Below are positions 1 through 6,523 of a DNA stretch of 6,523 nt, in pieces. The notes below the pieces were generated by a model, which was given only the letters and a program-made list of their open reading frames with translations, was not told the origin of the DNA and searched no databases. Position 1 is the first letter of the stretch. Every line of letters starts with the position of its first letter. This DNA comes from Litoreibacter sp. (GTDB lineage Bacteria; Pseudomonadota; Alphaproteobacteria; Rhodobacterales; Rhodobacteraceae), in NCBI GenBank assembly GCA_013042765.1, contig JABDPP010000311.1, forward strand, positions 1-6,523, in the 5' to 3' direction. Made by a program: the position numbers and the translations under genes.

Positions 1-149
1 ATCTGGCGGTTCCAAACCCGCAAGCGCCGCCGGAGCCCAATGCCTGATCTTGCGTCTACCTCAAGCTGAACGGTGGCCTTACAGCAAACGCGTATTCAAT
101 TCCCTCAATCACTCACCTAAAACCAGACGCGATCAAACATGAGGCGTCC

Positions 150-842
150 ATGAGAATCGGCATTCTGCAGTGCGGACACACCGTGCCCGAAATCCAGCGC
201 AACCACGGAAATTTTCCGGAGATGTTCGAGCGGCTTCTGGGCACTGAACATTTCACCTATGAGAGCTTTGACGTCGAGGGGATGACCTTCCCTGAAACCG
301 TCACCGCCTGTGACGGTTGGTTGCTGAGTGGCTCGGTACACGCCGCCTATCAGGATCATGCCTTCATCCCAACCCTCAAGGCGTTCATCCAGGAGGCCTA
401 CGGCGCGCATGTGCCCATGGTGGGGATCTGCTTTGGCCATCAGATCATTGCGCAGGCGCTCGGTGGTCATGTTGAGAAATTCGGAGGCGGCTGGATGCTC
501 GGCCTCAAGGAATATGACTTCGACGGGCTGGGACCTGTCCGGCAGAACGCGTGGCATGAGGATCAGGTGCTTCGCCTGCCCGAGGGTGCGGTTTGCGTGG
601 CCTCCAACGCCGACTGCGCTCATGCGGCACTGGTCTACGACACGCGGGCTTTCACGGTTCAGTTCCACCCCGAATTCGACGGAGATCTGATCTTCGACTA
701 TGTGCGATTGCGGCGCGGCACCAAGGACTATCCCGATGACCGGATGGATCTTGCAGCCCGGTGCAGCGATGAGGATCACAGCAACGCGATACTCGCCAAG
801 AAGATAACCGATTTCTTCCTGCAGTCGCGCCCCTCACGCTGA
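150..842 (+). CDS. Stand-alone class I glutamine amidotransferase
   Basis: This 230-residue protein is a class I (triad) glutamine amidotransferase domain, which hydrolyses glutamine to release ammonia, probably in the cytoplasm. The nucleophile elbow GICFGHQ puts the catalytic cysteine at residue 94, and the QFHPE motif supplies His173 and Glu175, so the triad is intact. A WHEDQV segment (residues 135-140) and GSVHAAY (61-67) resemble GMP-synthase-like stand-alone amidotransferases. No synthetase domain is fused, and the length is that of a single GATase1 domain plus a short C-terminal extension. The ATG is preceded by GAGG (141-144) with a 5-nt spacer, which supports this start. The next gene on the same strand is a PLP aminotransferase 149 bp downstream, which hints at amino-group chemistry but does not prove a shared pathway. 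The acceptor is unknown; a gamma-glutamyl hydrolase role is an alternative. Family assignment is confident, substrate is not. Confidence 0.9.
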   Translation: MRIGILQCGHTVPEIQRNHGNFPEMFERLLGTEHFTYESFDVEGMTFPETVTACDGWLLSGSVHAAYQDHAFIPTLKAFIQEAYGAHVPMVGICFGHQIIAQALGGHVEKFGGGWMLGLKEYDFDGLGPVRQNAWHEDQVLRLPEGAVCVASNADCAHAALVYDTRAFTVQFHPEFDGDLIFDYVRLRRGTKDYPDDRMDLAARCSDEDHSNAILAKKITDFFLQSRPSR

Positions 843-887
843 GACGACCCGGCACCGCAAGCCGCCCAAACGTTGCCAAAAGGACCC

Positions 888-906
888 ACTTGCGGCCAAC
901 GCAAGT
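888..906 (+). repeat. Inverted repeat downstream of the amidotransferase gene
   Basis: Perfect 7-bp arms (ACTTGCG and CGCAAGT) are separated by a 5-nt loop, 45 nt after the amidotransferase stop. In RNA this would be a stable hairpin, but no T-run follows, so it is not a canonical intrinsic terminator. It could be a weak transcription end, an RNA 3'-end stabiliser or a protein-binding site. The dyad is plainly present in the sequence; its function is inferred. Confidence 0.4.
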
Positions 907-931
907 ATCAATGCGTCGGCTTCATAGTCCT

Positions 932-950
932 GTGACATACGTCATGTTAC
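932..950 (+). promoter_or_regulatory. Candidate operator palindrome upstream of the aminotransferase gene
   Basis: This is a 19-bp imperfect dyad: 7-bp arms GTGACAT and ATGTTAC matching at 6 of 7 positions around a 5-nt centre. It lies 42 bp before the aminotransferase start, where a repressor or activator site would be expected. It does not fit the T-N11-A LysR consensus at its centre, so the nearby LysR protein is not an obvious binder. I could not identify convincing -35 and -10 boxes around it. Confidence 0.35.
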
Positions 951-953
951 GGA

Positions 954-978
954 TTTTCCGAATTTAGATTTCGGAAAA
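954..978 (+). promoter_or_regulatory. Perfect 9-bp inverted repeat abutting the aminotransferase RBS
   Basis: The arms TTTTCCGAA (954-962) and TTCGGAAAA (970-978) are exact reverse complements with a 7-nt centre. The right arm ends directly against the AAGGAA ribosome-binding sequence. As DNA it could be an operator. As RNA, a leader hairpin here could influence ribosome access. The AT-rich arms make a binding site at least as likely as an RNA switch. Confidence 0.4.
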
Positions 979-984
979 AAGGAA
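979..984 (+). promoter_or_regulatory. Ribosome-binding site deciding the aminotransferase start
   Basis: The AAGGAA sequence lies 7 nt before the ATG at 992 but only 1 nt before the in-frame ATG at 986. Normal spacing favours 992 as the initiation codon. Confidence 0.6.
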
Positions 985-991
985 TATGTTG

Positions 992-2173
992 ATGCGCGAT
1001 TTCTCCACCAAGGCCCCGAATGTCTACCAGGCCGAACCGATCCCGGAAGCAGCTCTCACCGAAATCGCAGCCCTTCTGCAGTCCGGCGACCTGTTTCGCT
1101 ACACCGCCCCGGAGAACGCGCCCGTCGCCCTGCTGGAACAGGAATTCGCAACCCTGCTTGGGTCAAAATACGCGCTGGCCGTCTCCTCCTGTTCTGCGGC
1201 CCTGTTCCTGTCCCTCAAAGCGCTCGACCTGCCCCGTGATGCCAAGGTCCTGATCCCGGCTTTCACCTTCGCCGCGGTGCCCTCTGCGGTTGTTCACGCC
1301 GACTGCACGCCGGTTCTGGTCGAGGTGGACGAAACCTACCGCGTCAATATGGAGGATTTTGCCGAGAAGATCGAAACCGCCGACGCAGTTCTGATCAGCC
1401 ATATGCGCGGGCACACCTCCGACATGGACGCGATCCTTTCACTGGCTGAACGCCACGGCCTGCCGGTGGTCGAAGACGCAGCGCATTCGCTTGGCACCAC
1501 GTGGCACGGCCGGAATATCGGAACGCTGGGAAAGATCGGCTGCTTCTCCTTTCAGTCCTACAAGATGATCAATGCCGGTGAAGGTGGGATCCTGATCACC
1601 GACGACCCGGAACTGGTCACCCGCGCCGTGATCATGTCCGGCGCCTATGAACACAACTGGAAGAAACACGACCTCGTGGCCGGTCTTGCCGCAAAATGGC
1701 AGAACAAGCTGCCGCTCTACAACATGCGCATGCAGAACCTCAGCGCCACCGTGATCCGCCCCCAACTGCCGGAACTGGCACGCCGGGTAAGCGACGGCCG
1801 CAGCAACCACGACTATGTCGCGGAAAGGCTCAATGCGAGCGGATACTTCCATGTACCCGCCCCGCTCGGCCCTGAATTGCGTGCGCCCGACTCGATCCAG
1901 TTCAATTTGCAGGACTTCAGCGAAGAACAGGCCAGGAGTTTTGTCTCGGAGAGCAAGAAAACCGGGATCGGCGCGTCGATCTTCGGATTGAGCACTGACA
2001 ATGCAAGGGCGTTCTGGAACTGGGAGTTCCTTGGCCCCTGCCCGGACCTGCCCAAGACGCGAGATATGCTGTCACGCGCCTGCGACGTGCGCCTGCCGGT
2101 TCGGCTGAAACGCGACGAACTGGACTATATCGTAGATGCACTGATATCTGCAGCACGGCTCGCCCGGGCGTAA
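992..2173 (+). CDS. DegT/DnrJ/EryC1/StrS family PLP-dependent aminotransferase
   Basis: The product is a fold-type I PLP enzyme of the sugar aminotransferase family, normally transferring an amino group from glutamate or glutamine to a keto sugar or related cyclic ketone in the cytoplasm. Numbering from ATG 992 (393 residues, the usual family length), the cofactor phosphate-contact motif SSCSAAL is at 65-71. The pyridine-nitrogen aspartate lies in VVEDAAHSLG (Asp162, with His165), and the Schiff-base lysine in SFQSYK is Lys191, followed by the family-typical GEGG at 196-199. The C-terminal segment CDVRLPVRLKRDEL matches the usual closing motif, so the protein looks complete and active. I chose ATG 992 over the in-frame ATG 986 because of RBS spacing. 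Three dyads lie upstream. The gene faces a LysR regulator tail to tail across 14 bp, with no clear terminator between them. There are no nearby nucleotide-sugar or glycosyltransferase genes, so the substrate is undetermined. Confidence 0.9.
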   Translation: MRDFSTKAPNVYQAEPIPEAALTEIAALLQSGDLFRYTAPENAPVALLEQEFATLLGSKYALAVSSCSAALFLSLKALDLPRDAKVLIPAFTFAAVPSAVVHADCTPVLVEVDETYRVNMEDFAEKIETADAVLISHMRGHTSDMDAILSLAERHGLPVVEDAAHSLGTTWHGRNIGTLGKIGCFSFQSYKMINAGEGGILITDDPELVTRAVIMSGAYEHNWKKHDLVAGLAAKWQNKLPLYNMRMQNLSATVIRPQLPELARRVSDGRSNHDYVAERLNASGYFHVPAPLGPELRAPDSIQFNLQDFSEEQARSFVSESKKTGIGASIFGLSTDNARAFWNWEFLGPCPDLPKTRDMLSRACDVRLPVRLKRDELDYIVDALISAARLARA

Positions 2174-2187
2174 ACGGCAGCGAACGC

Positions 2188-3162
2188 TCAGGAGGCCCTG
2201 ACCCGCATTTTTCCCTGCAACCACGGCATCCGCGCCTGACAGACCTCTGCGATCTCGCGTTCCAGCAGGGGTCGCAGAGTGGAGGCGATCTTCTGCGGAA
2301 TGTCCTGCAGGGCGTCTTTCCGGGCCACCAGCGAGATGTTGCGTGACAAAGGCGCGAAGGGCAGCTCCATCAGGTCGACCTGATCCATGAACCGTTTTGC
2401 ACGCAGGACGCCCAGTGGGGTCAGAATACTCCATCCTTCTCCGCGCGCGACCATCGCCATGATCGCGTGGTAGCTGTCCAGCTCGAACCGGTCGGAGAGC
2501 CTCAGGTGCTGGCGTGCGAGATGTGCCGCGATCTGGCGACCCATGAGATGGCGCGACGTGTAACGGATGAAGGGCGTGGTGCGCAGCGTTTCCAAGGCTT
2601 CTCCGCCGGGTTGCACGAGGTTGCGCGGCGTCACGACGACAAAAGGATCCTCGATCAACGGATAGACCTCAAAGGCCGGCGACAGCTCCCCCGGATCAGC
2701 GGCGACCGCAACATCAACCGCCCGCGTCTCCAGCAGGTCGAGCAGTTTATGGCTGGCCCCGGTTTCCAACAGGAACCGTGCATTGGGCATGTCCTCAGCG
2801 AGCTGGCTCAGAAGCGCAGGCGTCACCTCAGGATCGAAATCCTCGATCATACCGAGCCGCAGGCGCACCCGGCTGGACAGGTCGTTAACCGCCAACTCGG
2901 AGGTTGCTTGCGCCGCCTCGTTAAGGATCGTCTGGGTGCGCCGCAGAAACAGCACTCCTGCATCGGTCAGTGGCATCGGTCGTTCTGCCCGTTCTAGCAA
3001 TTTCGTGCCCAACGCGGCCTCCAGATTGCTGAGCTGCTGGCTAACCGCAGAGGGGCTTGCGCCCAGCCGACGCGCGGTGGCCGTGATCGAGGCTTCCTCC
3101 GCCGCTGCTGCGAAGATTTCCATCTGCCACAGCGTGATCTTTCCGGGTGTGTCGACCATCAT
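2188..3162 (-). CDS. LysR-type transcriptional regulator
   Basis: The 324-residue product has the standard LysR architecture. An N-terminal winged helix-turn-helix spans roughly residues 10-68, with the recognition helix in LGASPSAVSQQLSNLE. A linker helix follows, then a periplasmic-binding-protein-like effector domain from about residue 95 to 305. Length is normal for the family. Two adjacent ATGs (3162 and 3159) are possible starts. AGGGA at 3171-3167 sits 4 nt from the first and 7 nt from the second, so the second is slightly better spaced (323 residues). The gene lies downstream of rpoD on the same strand but is separated from it by an intrinsic terminator, so it probably has its own promoter in 3163-3280; no convincing promoter boxes were seen. 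It is convergent with the aminotransferase gene, not divergent from a target as is common for LysR genes, so its regulon cannot be read from the arrangement. The effector is unknown. Confidence 0.93.
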   Translation of the reverse strand: MMVDTPGKITLWQMEIFAAAAEEASITATARRLGASPSAVSQQLSNLEAALGTKLLERAERPMPLTDAGVLFLRRTQTILNEAAQATSELAVNDLSSRVRLRLGMIEDFDPEVTPALLSQLAEDMPNARFLLETGASHKLLDLLETRAVDVAVAADPGELSPAFEVYPLIEDPFVVVTPRNLVQPGGEALETLRTTPFIRYTSRHLMGRQIAAHLARQHLRLSDRFELDSYHAIMAMVARGEGWSILTPLGVLRAKRFMDQVDLMELPFAPLSRNISLVARKDALQDIPQKIASTLRPLLEREIAEVCQARMPWLQGKMRVRAS

Positions 3163-3208
3163 CTCATCCCTGGGAGCGGGAAAACTCCAATGCTCTCATC
3201 CGCTTGCG

Positions 3209-3221
3209 GGCATCCTATGCC
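3209..3221 (-). promoter_or_regulatory. Short palindrome upstream of lysR, possible operator
   Basis: GGCAT and ATGCC arms flank a 3-nt centre, about 47 bp before the lysR start. LysR proteins commonly autoregulate by binding dyads in their own promoter regions, but this 5-bp-arm dyad is short and lacks the T-N11-A pattern. It could easily occur by chance. Confidence 0.2.
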
Positions 3222-3280
3222 GAACACAAATCCGAGGCCAGAGCCTGTTCGGAGGGTCATCGAGATCGGGCTGGGTCAAA

Positions 3281-3303
3281 GAAAAAGGCGCCCGCAGGCG
3301 CCT
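3281..3303 (-). terminator. Intrinsic terminator of rpoD
   Basis: Read on the minus strand, AGGCGCC (3303-3297) pairs perfectly with GGCGCCT (3292-3286) across a 4-nt loop and runs straight into a T-rich tract (TTTT then CTTT). It begins 25 nt after the rpoD stop codon. A GC-rich 7-bp stem plus U-tract is a classic Rho-independent terminator. It should end the dnaG-rpoD transcript and insulate the downstream lysR gene. Confidence 0.88.
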
Positions 3304-3328
3304 CGATCTTCAATTTCGGATTTTCAGA

Positions 3329-5311
<1,983 letters not shown>

Positions 5312-5317
5312 CACGTG

Positions 5318-5323
5318 CTCCTT
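5318..5323 (-). promoter_or_regulatory. Ribosome-binding site of rpoD
   Basis: A near-perfect Shine-Dalgarno sequence (AAGGAG on the minus strand) lies 6 nt from ATG 5311 and 3 nt from GTG 5314. This decides in favour of the ATG start. Confidence 0.85.
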
Positions 5324-5329
5324 GAAAAC

Positions 5330-5380
5330 GAATCACTGAAAATGAGTCTAACGAATCAATAGCGCGAATCAGAGTGATTC
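5330..5380 (-). promoter_or_regulatory. Cluster of five GANTC (CcrM-type) methylation sites upstream of rpoD
   Basis: GANTC occurs at 5330-5334, 5344-5348, 5353-5357, 5366-5370 and 5376-5380. Four of the five belong to a longer shared heptamer (CGAATCA on the plus strand at 5329, 5352 and 5365, and its reverse complement at 5375). GANTC is the target of the alphaproteobacterial methyltransferase CcrM. In Caulobacter, such sites in promoters are read by GcrA, which works together with the primary sigma factor. The sites fill the short dnaG-rpoD gap, so they may control a gap promoter for rpoD. I could not place -35/-10 boxes with confidence. Confidence 0.55.
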
Positions 5381-5382
5381 GC
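5364..5382 (-). repeat. Perfect 8-bp inverted repeat in the dnaG-rpoD gap
   Basis: GCGAATCA (5364-5371) and TGATTCGC (5375-5382) are exact reverse complements around a 3-nt loop, starting 9 nt after the dnaG stop on the minus strand. No T-run follows, so it is not a standard terminator. It could attenuate dnaG-to-rpoD readthrough, be an RNA processing or stability element, or be a protein-binding dyad. Each arm contains one GANTC site. Confidence 0.5.
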
Positions 5383-5390
5383 ACTCCTGT

Positions 5391-6523
5391 TTACCTTCTT
5401 TTCTTTACCCAAACCTCACCATCAATGAGGGATTGCAGGTATTCGGACATGGCACTGCGATCCTCGCTGTCAGCGCCACCTTCATCCATCCGACTGCGGT
5501 CCGCAGCATTGCGTGTCTCAGCCGCTTGTCCAACGCGCCAGGTGAGCCCTTCATCGGCCACGCCGGCAAGATCCTCCACCGCGTCCTCGATCTCACGCTG
5601 CATGCCGCGGCGGGCTTCGAGCTTGGCAAGTTCTTCGGCAAGGGTCATCCGCGTCAGATCGGTATCGGCTCCGATCCTGACCGCCGGTGCTATCTGCACA
5701 TGGCTCAGGGAATATAGCTTTTCAAGGGGTCCGCCCCCCAATTCCGCCTCGAGAATATGGCGCAGCCGGTCGCGATCCCCTTCATCGGGATGACGCAGCA
5801 GTGCAGAGAGGATCGCGCGGTGATCAGCGCCGTGCAGTTCCAGCATCTCCAGATCATCGAGAAAATCCGATATCAGGCTTGGATGGGTCACCAGAATGGC
5901 AAGGATCACGGCCTCGCGCACCCGTTCTTCAACGTCCGTGGACTGGGCCAGAAGCGAGTTCTTGGTCGATTGATGCGGAACGCCCTTATCGGGATACCCA
6001 CCCCGGCCGCTGCCTTTCCACTCCCGTCGGTCCTGACGCGGCGCACCAAATCCGAACAGATCGGCACGCAGGCGCTTGATCTCGAGCTCGTAATGGTTTC
6101 GCAAGGACGGATCGGAAATCTTGCCAAGGGCTTCCCGCAGGGATTTATCGAGCGCGGCACGGCGCTCCGGGCTGTCGAACACCCGGTCCTCGGTCTCACG
6201 CTGCCAAAGCAGATGCACCAGCGGCTTGGACCCTTCCACCAACGTACGCATCGCCTGCGCGCCCTTGGCCCGGATCAGATCATCAGGATCCTGTCCTTCA
6301 GGCAGGATACAGAACCGCAAGGACTGCCCGGCGCCCAGCATCGGCAAAGCGATATCGATCAGGCGCATCGCAGCCCGCAGGCCAGCCTTATCGCCATCAA
6401 GAGCAATCACCGGCTCCGGGGCGATGCGCCAGAGCAATTGCAGCTGGTTTTCGGTCACCGCAGTGCCGAGGGGCGCCACCGTCGCCTCGAACCCGGCGGA
6501 AGCCAGCGCGATCACGTCCATAT
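5391..6523 (-). CDS. dnaG: DNA primase DnaG, C-terminal part (5' end outside window)
   Basis: This is the replicative primase that makes RNA primers for DNA synthesis at the fork and docks on the DnaB helicase. The window holds about 376 C-terminal residues; the N-terminal zinc-binding domain and the start of the catalytic core lie beyond 6523. The first visible complete codon encodes the Met of the TOPRIM strand MDVIALASAGF. The metal-binding DxD motif is in ALDGDKAG (third and fifth residues of that string), and GQDPDDLI follows, as in bacterial DnaG. The remaining part, from about 110 residues before the central linker to the end, is the poorly conserved helical C-terminal region expected to contact DnaB. 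A charged, Gly-rich linker (DRREWKGSGRGG) separates the two. The frame is open throughout and ends at a TTA complement (TAA) at 5391. rpoD follows 79 bp downstream on the same strand, so co-transcription is likely. Confidence 0.96.
   Translation of the reverse strand, partial: MDVIALASAGFEATVAPLGTAVTENQLQLLWRIAPEPVIALDGDKAGLRAAMRLIDIALPMLGAGQSLRFCILPEGQDPDDLIRAKGAQAMRTLVEGSKPLVHLLWQRETEDRVFDSPERRAALDKSLREALGKISDPSLRNHYELEIKRLRADLFGFGAPRQDRREWKGSGRGGYPDKGVPHQSTKNSLLAQSTDVEERVREAVILAILVTHPSLISDFLDDLEMLELHGADHRAILSALLRHPDEGDRDRLRHILEAELGGGPLEKLYSLSHVQIAPAVRIGADTDLTRMTLAEELAKLEARRGMQREIEDAVEDLAGVADEGLTWRVGQAAETRNAADRSRMDEGGADSEDRSAMSEYLQSLIDGEVWVKKRR

Noticed and set aside
3..47. Possible last 14 codons of an upstream plus-strand gene ending in a Pro/Ala-rich tail and TGA
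   Set aside because: It is too short to distinguish from chance; no motif, and the region 1-149 otherwise shows no gene or clear promoter.
117..779. A 220-codon open frame on the minus strand opposite the amidotransferase gene
   Set aside because: It has the same register relation as the rpoD shadow, no recognisable motif, and the plus-strand gene has an intact catalytic triad and RBS.
1186..1206. Cysteine in place of glycine in the aminotransferase SGT-like phosphate-contact motif (SSCSAAL)
   Set aside because: From family knowledge, SSCT/SSCS-type variants are frequent among active DegT-family enzymes, and the lysine, aspartate and GEGG motifs are intact, so it is not evidence of lost activity.
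3157..3167. Minimal ORF ATG-AGA-TGA overlapping the lysR start on the minus strand
   Set aside because: Its ATG directly overlaps the AGGGA sequence that would serve lysR, so it has no usable ribosome-binding site of its own; most likely chance.

Overview
The window looks like a chromosomal segment of a GC-rich alphaproteobacterium, most likely from the Rhodobacterales/Roseobacter group. The evidence is a dnaG-rpoD pair in tandem, an RpoD of about 660 residues with the large acidic non-conserved region typical of proteobacterial primary sigma factors, and strong G/C third-position bias. The placement comes from reading protein motifs, not from a database search.

Layout, left to right. Positions 1-149 hold no gene I can support. 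A stand-alone class I glutamine amidotransferase (150-842, +) is followed by a 143-bp gap containing three successive inverted repeats. Next comes a DegT/DnrJ/EryC1/StrS-type PLP aminotransferase (992-2173, +). It converges, with only 14 bp between stop codons, on a LysR-type regulator (2188-3162, -). A clear intrinsic terminator (3281-3303, -) separates lysR from rpoD (3329-5311, -). Upstream of rpoD is a 79-bp gap, then the C-terminal half or more of DNA primase dnaG (5391-6523, -, cut by the window edge).

The right half is core machinery: primase and the housekeeping sigma factor, adjacent as in the classical macromolecular-synthesis operon. The left half is accessory-looking metabolism (an amidotransferase, a sugar-type aminotransferase and a regulator) whose substrates cannot be read from the sequence.

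The most interesting signal is in the dnaG-rpoD gap. Five GANTC sites, the recognition sequence of the alphaproteobacterial cell-cycle methyltransferase CcrM, fall within 51 bp directly upstream of rpoD, and two of them form the arms of a perfect 8-bp hairpin. By eye I found only about four more in the rest of the window. This suggests that transcription of the primary sigma factor may be sensitive to DNA methylation through CcrM/GcrA. I saw no CRISPR array, insertion sequence, phage gene, tRNA or rRNA, and no defence-like system.
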